Assembly: GCA_002917075.1 (NCBI GenBank) | Contig: NTMA01000002.1 | Coordinates: forward strand, 1 to 64,000 | From: Hawksworthiomyces lignivorus | Taxonomy: Eukaryota > Ascomycota > Sordariomycetes > Ophiostomatales > Ophiostomataceae | Direction of reading: 5' to 3' | Length of the DNA: 64,000 nt | Shown here: piece by piece, positions 37,664-49,938 of the stretch | Position numbering within the stretch: position 1 is the first letter of the stretch | Layout: each line of letters starts with the position of its first letter | Position numbers and translations under genes: made by a program | Notes under the pieces: generated by a model | Told to the model about the DNA's origin: nothing | Databases searched by the model: none | The model's input: the letters and a program-made list of their open reading frames with translations, nothing else

Positions 37664-40098
37664 ATGTCGAGAAGCGGGAATATCCTAGACTACTGGAAGG
37701 TTGTGCCGTCCTCCAAGAACCCCAACGCCGCCGGTACGCAAAGCTCCGATACTCGTACACACCAGACGGCAGAACCGAAAGACGTCCAGCCCGCCACGGC
37801 CTCCTCATTGTCCTCCACACCTTCCCGTCAACAAACCCTCTCTCCCGGAGCGATTTCCAAAGAACCATTATTGTCTTCTCCTCCCAAGGACATTATCGTC
37901 ATTGAAGAGGTGACGCTATCAGGTGGCTCTAAATCGTCGCCAGACACTCCCTTTGGCTCCCAAGAGTCTTTCCCCGATTCTCCCTTCCATATAGACAAGA
38001 ACAAGTCTTGGGAAGCGTCACCTTCTCCCGCAGGAAACTCGTCTGCTTCTTCCATAAAACGTGCTGGCCGCCCAGCTGGCGGTGTCATTGGAGACTCGGA
38101 CGAAGACAACTACGATGACGAGGATGACGAAGACGATGCCGCCGAATCGCTCCTGGAAGCTATCCGCCTCGGCCAGCCGCTTCTCAGCGCGTCGTCTTCG
38201 TCTTTCTCGTCCCTCGGAACGGCATCAACAGCAATATCCAAAGAGCGCGCAAAGGCGCAAACTTCCTCATCACCATATGACGGCTCGTCTACGCCCCCGC
38301 TGGCCAAGCGGCGAGCCAACACCCTCCTAGTCTCCCCTCTCCCTCTGCGCCGTGCCAAGCAGGCCCGTACCTCGGCAGGACCAGGGCCCCCGAAGCACAA
38401 ATTCGATATGAAAGCGCTGGTCCGGCATGCCAAGCAAGACGATGCCACCGAAGCAGCAGAACGGCGCGTTTCGGCCGCCTTTGCCGAAGGCAGCCGACGG
38501 CCGCAGCGAGAGCCGCGAGACGCACAGTCGCAAGAAGCAAAGCAGCGGGCATCAAGCTTGCCAGGAGAGCATTTGCTCGCCGGGCTCGTCGACGACGGCG
38601 ACGAAGCAGGAACCGCCAGAGTGCGCGGCGAGCAGGGCGACACCTTTGGCTCGTTCAACAAGGAGAGGCTGCGCAAGGCCTTGGATCGGACTGACGTGAC
38701 CGCTGTGTCCGAGCAGTGGTACTTTTTCAAAGAGTACTTTTCGCCATCTCTCACAAGACGCCGGCCGTTTCCAGGGAAGGCGGCAGCCGCGAGCAGCCGC
38801 TGGGCGTTCTTGCAAGATGACGAGCTGCGGGAGGACTACTTCGTCTATGGCATCGTGCGGAAGGCAGCATCAGCCACACAGCGCGGCGATGCAACACCAA
38901 CGCTGCAAGCATCGCTAGAGGAGGCTAGATTGCCCGACGAGCTTCTGCTCTGGATCCTGGATGAAGCCTGCGCAGAGCCCAGGTCGGCAATATGCGCCGA
39001 GTACGCCGCTGTCCTGCGCTGCTGCCCCGAGCAGGTCTGCCGCCTCTTCGATGCTGACCGTCTCCTCCTTCTCTTCCAGCAGCTGGGCCCGCGGTGGGAA
39101 AGTATCGATTTGTCTGCCCGGCTTGAGCTTGTACCCGCCATCCACCGTCCGTACCCTGGCCGCGACTGGTCGTCTTTGCAAGCACTGCTAGAGCTGCTGG
39201 CCAGCCTGGCCGAGTCTCTGGCGCTTGACACTGTGCTCTGTGCTGTCAAGATATTGCTGCGATTGGGCATCGATAAGGTGGTCGAAGAGTCCGTCGACCT
39301 CTTGCACAGCTACCAAGAGACCGTGCGGGATCTTGTTCAGAGGATACCGCCTTCTGCCTGGGACGAATTTGTAAGTTCTATTTTCCCATCTTTCCTAGGC
39401 TCTATTCCTGTTTTCCATGTTGCTGATAATCTTAGTGCTACGATGTCTGCGGATCGCTGTACAACAGTATCCAGAAACCATCGCTCCGGTGGCAGGTGCT
39501 GGCGTGCCTGCCTTCTGACTTGCCGGCTTGCCACCAGCTCCGCCGAAGACTAGCATCCGTCTTTGTCTTTGACGATCTAGCTCGCGCACGGCAAGATCCG
39601 GGACGACAGCTCGTCGAAGGTCTTGGACATAGTCAGACATTGGCCCGCTTAGCTGCACGGGAGGAGTTTGTGTTGACAAGTGATACAAACTATGCAGACC
39701 TGGCTGCCCTGGCAAACATGTTAGATGTATACATAGACGATGCTGGCCGCGAGGCGACAGTAGGCGCAACGGCATCATCGGCGCCTGGAACTAGCCTATC
39801 TCCTAGGCAATTCAACGCAGACATAGACGAATTAGCGCGACGGCTCGGTGCCATCGGCCGGACCATTAACGCAAAGGGCGGCAGCCATGTGTCGCGGCTA
39901 GACAGCAAGACAGCTCTGGAGCGTGTCCAGATTCGGCTGACGCATTCGGTGAGGACCAAGCGGCTGGTCAGAAAGAACATCTTTGATCGAGCAGCCGGTG
40001 GAGGAACCACGAGCAGAGGGGACGACGAAGCACAGCCGAAGCAGCGAGACATACGCACTTTCTTCCTGCAACAGCTGGCCAAGAAGAAAGGGAAATAG
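37664..40098 (+). CDS. Probable CANIN-domain (Nse6/SLF2-like) genome-stability protein with C-terminal PIP box
   Basis: Starts at ATG 37664. Exons 37664-39370 and 39436-40098 (65-nt intron) encode 789 aa. The N-terminal 340 residues are disordered, Ser/Pro-rich and acidic (DNYDDEDDEDD). From about residue 330 a helical region begins: FNKERLRKALDRTDVTAVSE, QWYFFKEYF, LPDELLLWILDEACAEPRSA, LFQQLGPRW. This pattern resembles the CANIN (coiled-coil SMC6 and NSE5 interacting) family, which includes the fungal Nse6 and human SLF2 helpers that load SMC5/6 on damaged DNA. The family call rests on recall of the pattern, not on a search. The C-terminus contains QRDIRTFF (residues 772-779), a full match to the PCNA-interacting Q-x-x-I-x-x-F-F box, followed by a basic end, KKKGK. 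The N-terminus has a weaker PIP-like SGNILDYW. A role in replication-coupled repair is inferred. Confidence 0.7.
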
Positions 40099-40603
40099 AA
40101 GCAGGAAAGGCAGAGGGTCGAGGAGTTGTGGCTCCTGGTTTGGGTAATGTACTGTATAGAAATCACACGTAATGTTTATATGCTGAGACGACGACATGAT
40201 ATAGAAATATCAAATTATATAATTATACAAAAAGGACAGCGGTAGATAGATATGATGGATACTATGATGTGCATGCATTACATAAATGAAAAAAAAAAAA
40301 AAAAAGCAACAGAACAGAAAAGTATTCTAGTTGTTGTGCAGAGCGCCGTCAAATCCCAAAAAAGAAACAGCTCAGTCTTCCCCAAGCCAGGGGTAGCGGC
40401 TGTTCCTGTTCCCCCCGGGTCACGTCTAGGCCACGAATCAACAAAGGAAAAAAAAAAAGGGAAGAAAGATGCAGAACAAATTTCTCGCTTCGTTCCATCC
40501 CCTTGCTCGTCTCTAGCGCCCGGGCTTCGTCCCACACGGCACGTCTCCTCGCCGCCCCCCTCCCGACAGACATCTCGCCCGTGCTGCCGATGCTGGTCAG
40601 CCT
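40099..40603. other. Convergent 3' region (CANIN-like gene / VMA4)
   Basis: 505 bases between convergent stop codons. It contains a 17-base A run near 40289-40305 and A/T-rich UTR-like sequence. No gene was seen. Confidence 0.6.
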
Positions 40604-41388
40604 CTAGTCGAAGAACTTGCGGTTGACGTTCTTGCCGAAGAGTGTCTCCCGCACGGCGGGCAGGGCGTTGTGCTCCAGCAGGGCCAGCCGCATCTCCAGC
40701 GTGTTGTCGATCTCGATCTTGCCGGCGCCGCCGACGACGAAGACGCCGCCCGCGCTGCCGGCGGGCAGGGGGTTGGCGTCGTCGAGGGCCAGCTCGAGGG
40801 CGGAGCCGGTCTTGGCCTTGTACTCCTTGGCGGCGGCGGCCAGGGCGTCCTTGACGGCGGCGGCGTCGGCCTTGCGGGCGCGCACAAGCAGCTTGGGCTC
40901 CTGCATGGCGTAGGCGCCCTCGAGCACGAGCTTGGTGAGCAGGTCCTTGTACTTCTGGGGCGAGCTGGAGGCCTCGGCGGCGAGCTGCGTGCGTGCGGAC
41001 TCGAACAGGTCGTCCAGCAGCTGCTGGCGCGCCGTCAGGACCTGCAGGCGGGTCTTGTTGGCGACGGTGGACCGGGTGATCTGCTGCGACATGGTCGCCT
41101 GCTTGAACTTCTTCTCGTACTGGGCGTCGATAGCGTCCGTCTCCTGGCGCACCAGCTTGGACTTCTCGATGGCGAACTCCTCGTTGGCCTTGATCTCGAT
41201 CTCGCGGGCCTTCTCCATCGCCTCCTGCTTGATGAACGCCGTCATCTTGCGGAGCTCCTGACCGACCTGGGAGAGCGAGAAAGAAACCGGGTCAGCAAGA
41301 GTGCTGCCAGCCCATACAACACAGCGAGAGAGGGAGAGTGGCGGCAATGACTTACCTGGTCATCGGACAGCGCGTGGACCTGTGACAT
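40604..41388 (-). CDS. VMA4: V-type proton ATPase subunit E
   Basis: Subunit E pairs with subunit G to form the peripheral stalks that hold the V1 head of the vacuolar proton pump. Exons 41388-41356 (33 nt, MSQVHALSDDQ) and 41266-40604 give 231 aa, the standard family length. The N-terminal half is a long amphipathic helix (ELRKMTAFIKQEAMEKAREI followed by KANEEFAIEKSKLV), as expected for the E-G coiled coil. The C-terminal globular half has GGVFVVGGAGKIEIDNTLEM and RLALLEHNALPAVRETLFG, conserved in all subunit E proteins. The short first exon means the true start is easily missed. Confidence 0.97.
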
Positions 41389-43185
41389 CTTGGGCGGTTT
41401 GAGAGAGGGGAGGTTCGTCCTAGAAGATGAGGTTTTTTTCTGTTGAGACGGCAGGAGAAGCTCAGGAAGCTGGAGACGTCGACTTCTTGCAAAGGCAAAA
41501 GAAGAAAAGAGAGACTGGACAGCGGATTGGAATGAGGACAGAATAAAAACACCTCAACTCGATTCAGTTAGATTGGGGGTTGCAGTAGGATCTCAGCTAT
41601 AAACCCAGAGATGCTATCAAATGCCGCTTTTGGTCGCTGTCGAAGCAAGAAATCCCCGCTAAAAAGCGATGCTTAGCAAATACTTACCTCCCTACCTACA
41701 ATTAAAGCTCCCTCTTCTGCCTGTCCAGCAGCGTGTTCTTACTGGCAGATAGGGAACAAAGCTGCGAAGCTTGTGCCAATCATATGCACATTCCCACTTT
41801 TAGTGTTTTGCTGACAGAGCATTAGACCACTCACGTGCGTGTTCACGTGATTAAAATCAAAGACTAAACAAAGGAGACCGTTTTCTTCATACATATGTAA
41901 CTATGTAGTTAATGTATGCTTAGGCTTACTTATGCTTATGCTTTAACTATGTACTGCGTCGGTGCTCGCCAACGGCCAGGTCACTCGCACGGCGCGGGTC
42001 GTTTTGACTGCTACTGCACCCCTGTCAGGGCCAGTGCACTACCCATTCACTACCTACGCGTATGTCACAAGTTGCCCTGGCCTCTCTCTCATTTCTCTCT
42101 TACGGGTCGCTGGTGTTTCGCCTGACCGGCTTGCCGTCTCAGCATCTCCTGCTCTTTCCTTCGTTTCGTTGAGTTTCTTGACGTGATTCGTACACCGTCC
42201 GTTCCTGCCTTCCTTCTGTGCTTCTTTATTAACAATTATTAAATAAAAGCGTGTATTTTAGCTCTTGCCATAATTATTCTCGACTGCGCATTTTGTCTGA
42301 AACCGTCCAGAGCACTTTCCTTCTGTCTTGTACAAAGCCAATGTGCCGCTCTGTTCTCCATTGGGGCTTCTACTTGACCTGCTCTTTCCGTTTTCAGCCA
42401 CAAACGTCAGCCTCTCTTCCGCTCTCTCTTCTTCTTCCACTTCGTCCCTATTACTGCTAAATCCCGATCCATTTACGAATACCTAGTCTGCATACGACAG
42501 CTCTGTAGTTTCACCAACATACCTACTCTGCTATAACGTCTTTTTTTTTGAGCCTCTTTTCCTCGTCTCCCTTTTCCCCCCCTAATCTCTCAACTGTTCG
42601 GCCGTCTCAACAATTGTTGGACAGATCAAGCGACCCACGACGACTACAGGTCCCAACGGCCTCAAATACTACCTCGACCCTCTCAGCTGCCCGCCCACCG
42701 CAATTCCCTACTGAAACCTGACGACCTCAAAGAACATCCAACGTTGTTCACACAGAGACGACTCGAGACCAGACGAGGAAGAGAAAAGGACGGCTCAAAG
42801 CACCAGCTGATTGCCTGCATCCCTTGCTTGCATCCCGCTGCAGCCTCTTTCTTTATTGTTTGGGCGGAAAAGGCCGCTATTCTCCCGTCACCTCGGCAGT
42901 CCTCCCGTCTCTTCAGCGGATAAAATAGCAGAATAGACAACAAAACAAACAGGCCGCCCTGCTGCAACTTCCCCGGATCCTCGTCTTGCCGTCTGCGGGT
43001 TCTAGTCTCTGGATTTCTTGACGAACAATCACTCTACCTCTTCCACATCTTCCCTCTCTTCTTTAGCTCTAGACGACTTCAACTTCACAACTTTCATAAC
43101 GTCTCTTATGTTCTCCTGGCGATAGCGGTTTCGGGCCCTGGACGTCTGCGCGGACATTGCCTTCTCCGCCAGATGTCCGTCGTGC
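41389..43185. other. Divergent promoter region (VMA4 / NIPA-like gene)
   Basis: 1.8 kb. A TTATGC/CTTAGG-like imperfect repeat lies at about 41918-41945. The plus strand from about 42000 to 43080 is C/T-rich (long TCTTTC/CCTCTC stretches), consistent with a long pyrimidine-rich leader or promoter for the gene that follows. An additional upstream exon of that gene could lie here. I could not identify one. Confidence 0.5.
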
Positions 43186-45370
43186 ATGGGACGCTCGCAT
43201 TATGAGGTCTCCTGGCGGACTCTCTCCCGGTGGGAGCATAGCGGTCAGTCCATGTCTTTGCGCGATGCATCCCCTTTGTGTCCTTCTGAAAGGCGCTGCT
43301 TTCCCTTCGTGCGGACCGTTAAGCAGCTAAAGCTAACTTTCCTAGCTCGGAATCATTGTCGGCGTCCTCTCCACGAGCGTACAGAGCCTCGGCCTCACCC
43401 TCCAACGAAAATCTCACATCCTCGAAGACGAGAAGGATCCGCACATCGCCCGCCGCCCACCACATCTCCGGCGGCGCTGGCAGATTGGCATGGCCATGTT
43501 CATAGCCGCAAACCTCTTTGGCAGTACCATTCAAATATCCACCCTCCCGCTGCCTGTCCTTTCCACCCTGCAGGCTTCTGGCCTCGTCTTTAATTCCATC
43601 TGCGCGACGCTCATCCTCGGCGAGCCGTTTACGCGCTGGTCGCTCTGGGGCACGCTACTTGTCTGCTCAGGCGCTGTTCTTATTGCGATTTTCGGCGCTA
43701 TCCCTGCTCCCGCCCATAACCTCGATGAGCTGCTCGCCCTGCTCGTCCGCCCACCCTTCGTGGCCTGGATGTCCTTGCAGGCGGTGATCGTCCTCGCTAT
43801 TGCGGCCTCGGTCGAACTCGCCAGCGCGGTCTTCTTCCCGTCTCTCGCGCAGACTTCGCGCTTCCGCCTCGCGCGGGGCCTCGCCTACGGCTGCATCAGC
43901 GGCATCCTGTCTGCGCATTCATTACTCGTTGCCAAATCTGCTGTTGAGCTGGTTGTCCGCACCATTACCGACGGTAACAACCAGTTCCGGCACTGGCAGG
44001 CCTGGGGGCTGGTGCTTGCCCTGGTCACTTTAGCCCTGACCCAGCTCTACTACCTACATCGCGGCCTCAAGCTGGTCTCGACATCCGTGCTGTATCCGCT
44101 CGTGTTTTGCATATACAACATAATTGCCATCCTCGATGGCCTGATTTATTTCCGCCAGACAGACCTCATTGGACCCATTCGCGCATGCCTGATCTCGCTA
44201 GGGACCGTCATCTTACTCTCGGGCGTTCTTGCTCTCTCCTGGAGGCTGAGCGACGAGCAGCACCCGCCAGCCGTCAGCCAGTCGAGCTTGACACCTGGAC
44301 TCGGTCTTGTTGAAGATACCGAGGGTGAGGAGGAAGAGGAGGTGGCGCTCCTTCTCGATTCAGAGGTAGCCATCACAGATGTGGCTGACGAGGAAAGAGA
44401 AACGGGAATTGTACGAGGGCCAAGAGGGGCCAGAGACGAGAACGATGGAAGCCTTCCAGCAGAGAGGCGGAGTTTGCTGCCAGCCAAGAGGCACGTTTCA
44501 TCTTACCAAACATTTGCTTTTGGGACCCTCGAAAATGAGAATGGAGATGCTATTGCAGACGCAGTGCCAGACAGCGAACCGCCATTACCAAACCAGCCGA
44601 TGACCCCGAGAACTGGCCGCAGGAGGACGATGGCCGCGTCTACTTTTTTCTTTGGAACTCAGTCAGCAGCGACTCCCGGCAACCCAGCATCGCGTTGGAA
44701 CGAACGGGCCGAGATCTGGGACGAGCTAGAAGATCAAGACGACCGACGCACAAGCTTGGATGCTAAGAGCGTAAAGCGACATCGAAGCACCACCCTTCCT
44801 CTGCTTATTGGTGTACCAGCGCCGGACACGACCCCTCCACCAACGTCACAATCGCCACTATCGCCATTTTCCGCTGCTCGGAGAGGCTTGAACAGTGGGT
44901 CTCCAACTCTAAAATCCACCCATGGTCTTGGATCTTCTCCTAGGACAGATGAGAGTGATGATGCCAAAGCAGTGGCCACATACCGTAGCTCCTTCCGACG
45001 ACGGCGCAAGACTACTGGTTTCCCCGGGTTTCACGCTCGGAAAGCCAGCCGAAGAAGTCTCAGTGGAAGTTTCGGCGCAGGCAGCGGTGGTGCCGGTAGC
45101 AGTGGTAGCCAGACGGGTTTACAAGATACGCTTGGAGGCTTGTGGAGGCTTGGGTGGTGGAGCAGCAATGCCGGCAAAGACAAAGGAAAGCAGAATACAG
45201 ACCACGCAGCTACGCAGCCATACTTACCAACCCGCGCAGGCGAAGGAGAACAACAACAACAACAACAGACATCTGGCAGGACACCAACACCCTCATCATC
45301 TATACCAGCAAGCCGGGGTGACGACACTGGCAATACGGGAGACAACACGATAGATGATACTGCGGATTGA
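43186..45370 (+). CDS. NIPA-like (DUF803) multi-pass membrane protein, putative magnesium transporter; first exon uncertain
   Basis: The main exon is secure from the acceptor ending at 43345 to the stop at 45370. It opens LGIIVGVLSTSVQSLGLTLQ, then STIQISTLPLPVLSTLQASG, ATLILGEPFTRWSLWGTLL and STSVLYPLVFCIYNIIAILD, with about eight or nine hydrophobic helices in the first 280 residues. These match the NIPA/DUF803 family, related to the drug/metabolite transporter fold and linked to Mg2+ transport. The last 380 residues are cytosolic, acidic, then Ser/Gly/Gln-rich. An in-frame TAG just before 43346 shows that a 5' exon must exist. The candidate ATG 43186-43206 (MGRSHYE) uses a weak GTCTCC donor. 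Starting at the internal Met at 43490 would remove the first helix. Transport substrate is inferred from the family. Confidence 0.8.
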
Positions 45371-46216
45371 TCTGGATGCGCACCTGCCCATGGATCGAGG
45401 AGCTCAGAAATACCCTCGGCTTTTCTCCACACGTTTTGTGCGCATGTTTGACGTCGCATTTCACTTATTCTGTTCTCCATTCCAAAGTAACACAGCCTGT
45501 CGGCTTGCTTGGCGGGACACAAACCCAAGACCATTGTTCTTGGAGTGTCTATGTTGGATTATAAAGGCATTTGCATTGTACATTTTCTGGCTACTCTTTT
45601 TGGTCGCCGTACTAGAATCAGCGTTATACGTTGCGTCTTTTTCACTACTGGATACCAACCTCGATGCACACTCGAGGTCTCACTATATAATTTTATTTCG
45701 TATTATAGACATCATGATATATCACATTTTGCGCTGCGGTCGCGCCCGAGTGAACCTAATTTTTGTAAAAAAATTGGTTTATATTTGAAAGATATATACG
45801 TGTGCTCTTTCCGCGGTCTTGCTTTCATGCAATATCTTTTGGTATGTTTTTTTTATTCTATATGTTCAGTTCCGTTGCCGCCATCCACAGGAAGTCTGGC
45901 CAGAGAAGAAAATAAAAGGGAATAGTGTAAGGCAAGTATATAAAAGAAACTAGTAACCCGAAGAGGAAAATAATAATGGGCCATTGCCAGCTCGCTGACG
46001 AAACAATTATGCGAATCGAAAGAAGAGGGCAAGATGGGAGAGTGAGCACCGAGGAAAAAGGCCGCAAGAGGGAAAAGGTGAGGTCCCAAATCCCTAGACT
46101 TCTACTTCCTCTGCTCGAAAGAAAACAGCACCATTTGAAGGAGCCAGGAATAAAAAGGCATTCCTGAAGCTTCTCCACCCCCCCGCCACCTCCACCACCG
46201 TCGCCTCTGTGGGCCC
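45371..46216. other. Convergent 3' region (NIPA-like gene / PLS1)
   Basis: 850 bases between convergent stop codons, A/T-rich, with no coding frame of interest. Open frames running through it are extensions from the neighbouring genes. Confidence 0.6.
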
Positions 46217-47001
46217 TTAGATCGTCCGGCCGGAGCCGTTCTTCTCGTCGATGTAGCGGAAGCGCTCGCGCTCCTTCCGGTCCTTGAGCAGGCAGGCCGT
46301 GGCCAGGATCAGCACGCCACAGATTCCGCACATGCCAAAGATGCCGGTGAAGATGTCGTCGACGAAGACGTTGCCAAAGCTGCTGATGGGTGCGGCGCAG
46401 CCGCGGACGAGGGCGGCCGCGGCCGGGCTGGTACAGGTGCTGTCGGTGACGAAGGCGGGCGAGGTGCTGTTGAAGTAGCCGCAGCACTGGAAGGCGGTCT
46501 GCATGAGGCCCTGGACCTGGGAGGTCTGCTGGGTCCAGATGGTGGCGAACTCCTCCTTGGTGTTGAGGGTGATGATCCACAGGTCGAGGCCGATGATCAG
46601 GCTGAACAGAGCAGTGAGGAGGACCAGGTAGCCCGAGAACTTGAGCCAGCCGCGGGTGGGCATCACGATCGCTGGGATGGTGACAAGGAAAGTGGCAAAG
46701 TAGAAGATGGAGTTGATGATGCCGGCTAGAAGTCACGCGTTAGCAGACCAAGTCTTTCACGAACATACAAGAGCCTTCCCATGCTGAAAATTTCGAACCC
46801 GTTTTGGGAACACTGAAGTGGGTAGGACGCACCAGTTAATGGAAACCGCGAGTAGAGCAGGTTGATTGCGGCCTCGGTGCCTTCTGTGGGGATATCTTTG
46901 ATCTTGTTCTGCACGATCAGGGAGAAGCCGAGCATGATGGCGCCCATGACGACGAAGAGGGCGTCGGCCGCCACGTAGGCGTAGAGAACCTTGTTGCCCA
47001 T
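46217..47001 (-). CDS. PLS1: PLS1-type fungal tetraspanin
   Basis: Tetraspanins are four-helix membrane organisers. PLS1 is needed for penetration-peg formation from appressoria in several plant-pathogenic ascomycetes and for ascospore germination in some saprotrophs. Exons 47001-46833 and 46725-46217 (107-nt intron, phase 1, joining RFPLT to AGIINS) encode 225 aa, the characteristic PLS1 length. It has four hydrophobic segments, with the large extracellular loop between the third and fourth. That loop carries the hallmark CCG (residues 137-139) plus Cys154 and Cys166, giving the usual disulphide set. ATACLLKDRKERERFRYIDE after the last helix is the conserved cytosolic tail. The length, CCG loop and tail make the PLS1 group more likely than the TSP2/TSP3 groups. 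Confidence 0.94.
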
Positions 47002-47256
47002 CGTGCAGGTTTGTTGGCCTCGCAGATTCGGTGTTCTTCTTAGATTCCGCCTCGCACCCTGGGGGAGTCTTTCCCTACGACACGAACGTCTTCCTTGTTA
47101 TCGTCAACCACACTATTAGACCGAGAGTCGATATATTGAAAATGAATGTTGGACTTTCGTTTGTTCGAGACGGCCGGCCGTCTCCGTCTTTTGCCTCCTA
47201 GCGAAACCAGAAAAGAACGAGAAGCAAGCGTCGCAAAGAAGGGATATATTGAAGAA

Positions 47257-47281
47257 GAAAGAAAGAAAGAAAGAAAGAAAA
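47257..47281. repeat. (GAAA)n microsatellite
   Basis: About six GAAA units embedded in a 500-base polypurine stretch upstream of PLS1. Confidence 0.8.
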
Positions 47282-49938
47282 GAAGACCTGCTAGGCCAGA
47301 GTCAATCCCCTCAACTCGTGAAGAGAGGAGGAAGAATCGAAGAAATGGGTTGAGGAGAGAAGAGAAAAGAAAAGAACAGGCGAACCCACGACAGACGTAG
47401 GATAGAAGGGAAAAGAGAGAAACAGAAGAGAAGGGAGAATAGGGAACCAGCCGAAAGAAAAGAGAAAAGCAAGAGTAGAGAAAAGACACGGCACAGCAGT
47501 GGCAGATGAAACGAATACCAAGAAAGGAAGTAAAAAGAATAAAGTGAAGAGTGTGAATAAAAGGGAGTATACAAGAATAGAAGCGAACAGTCGTGTTAGC
47601 ACTGCTAATACAAACCGGGGGCAAGAGCTTATCACGACCCAGGCGAAAGGGATGCAGTCGAGAAGAGAAAGAGAGAAGTGAACTTGGGTGAAGAAGAAAA
47701 AGGGGGAAGAAGGCTACATCACCACAACACTACGGTACCCAGTTGCAAGGACGATATTCACAATTCCCATGATACCCATGACATTCTTGACACCTACAAC
47801 ACGCAGCCTCCAGTACTACCTCGAGTACTGATGAGGAAGAAACAGGCATGCCCACGCAAGCAGTCTGGGATGTGTGGACAGAGATGGGGACATAGGCGAA
47901 GAGGCCCACATAGAGGAGACATCGCTTGCATCAGATGAGGTTTTCATCTGCCGCTCTCTTCTGTCGCTGTTGCTATTGCTGCTTCAGATACTAATGCTCA
48001 ACTTACGATATATCCACACAGTTCGCTCTCATTGGAACAAAAGGTAGGGGAGACGAAGCCCAGACTGGGCCAACCAGGGTCCTCGGCGTGGATATGGCAA
48101 CCCCATTTTGGGAGGTATCACCGCGTGATGTTCATGTCGTAGGGCCCTGTGCTGTTTACGTGCTGGGGCTGTCGTGAATAGCGATGTTCGTTTAGAATAG
48201 GTGCCTTTAGTGGACTATAATGGATCATTATAGGGCATAATCAATTGTCAATTACGTATGTATGGGTTTGTTGCCAGCTAGAAAAGTTCAGTGGTCTTTT
48301 TTCAGGATCTCCGACAACACTCGTTTCATGTGGTGTTAAGAGTTTCGAGGGTGGTCCTATTTGGGCGAGACCCAAAACTAGGTGGGGAAGGGTGCCCAGA
48401 ATACCACCAAAACGCACGAGCCGCATAAAAACTAGCAACAACAAGAAAACGACAGTATACGACTACGACTACGAGTTCAAAGAACAACTAAAGTTAGAGA
48501 TCGAATACCTTTGAGGCTTCAACTGACTCGAGAGCATTCTGCAAAAGTGATAAAAGATGATAGAATCTGTGTAGTTACCATAGACGAAATCAATCATAAC
48601 GACATGGCAATGTTCAAGAGAGAAACGTATTATTAACCTGAAAATGACCTACGAGCCTCATATGGGGGAATGCATGGAGTATTGCTTTTTTATGCTTCTG
48701 ACCTGAGACGAAAGGAGGCTTGTAGAAGGGGCATAACTGCCGGGGGGTACTTGAATCGCCCACTCAATTCGCTCTGCCCAGGATGTCTCCTTGCAAGATC
48801 CCTCCCAAGATCATGCCAGCAAAATACAGACCCCTGTCCCGCAGCTTGTATCTTTTAGGGAAATCACAGCGGATGGACCACACCAAAAAAAGGTGCTGCG
48901 GCAAGTTCATGCAAGAGACCAAGAAGCCCCCTTCGCTTCTTGGAGCAGAACCTTGAGCCAGCCAGCACGAGCAAGTCCTAATAGGGAAAAGCCAGCAAAT
49001 CATCTGCAGAGAGGCTGCGGCAATCCATGGGCAAAGCATACCAAGCATAACAGTAGAGATGCTGCTCAGTCCTTGTTTACATTTCGTTTCTGTTTCGACA
49101 GGGCAATACCCCGTACACATCGAAAAGCATACGTATCCCATGTTGCTCGTTGTGGAAAAGTGAATCATATTATTAGCAGCGCAAGCATAGACTACGAATA
49201 CTTTGTTTGCAAACATTCCCTGGCCCCTTTTCTCTGCACTCAAAAATAGAAATGGCACCTAAAAGCACAATCCCCGTGCAGTTGGTGATGATGTCTTGCA
49301 AGCACTCTCTTAAATTGGAAAGGAGTCTCAAACGACAAACAAAACGAACCTAATCGACCTTGCAAGGGGAACATGAGCAGTCATTCTCTAGCTGGTCTAA
49401 ACAACCCCCCACGAGATTGCGACTTGATTACGAGCTGATATCGAATATCCTCTGAGATTCCCAGAGAAATCTCGAGCCCTACCGATGAGATGCCATCCTC
49501 TTGGCTTAGCCTCTTCTTCAGCGGAGAAAGATAGTCGTCACACTGGTAGTTGCTCTTCGATGCGCAAAGACGCAGCACCCTGTGCTGCGAACATCCATCT
49601 AATAAAAGTGGGCTCACGGCTTCTGCACGCAAGGAAATTAAAGCCTACCGTTGCGTTTGCTCACGCATCCTGCTCGGCTGTCCTTTACTTGACCGCTTCC
49701 CTATCGAGGTAGATAGAGGTCATATTCAATTAAGCAATTTGATTTGCCCGTCTGTTTCAAACGCAGTTTGAGTTCTGTCTTTCGTGTGTGCGAGTCTGTT
49801 TGCGCTCATGTGCGTAAGCCATGATTTCTTCTTTTCTCCTTCTCTTCTAGATCTTGACTCTTCCCTGTGGAGCCAGCTACGAGATTGCATTCCAGCAAAT
49901 AAGGCGTTAGTCTCCTTTCTCCCTTTCTCCATTCCCTA

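Noticed and set aside
43490..45370. Internal Met at 43490 as the NIPA-like start
   Set aside because: Would drop GIIVGVLSTSVQSLGLTLQ, a conserved first membrane segment that is clearly coding upstream.
47040..47624. 195-codon minus-strand Ser/Phe/Leu-rich frame
   Set aside because: Produced by the polypyrimidine tract upstream of PLS1; composition is repeat-driven.
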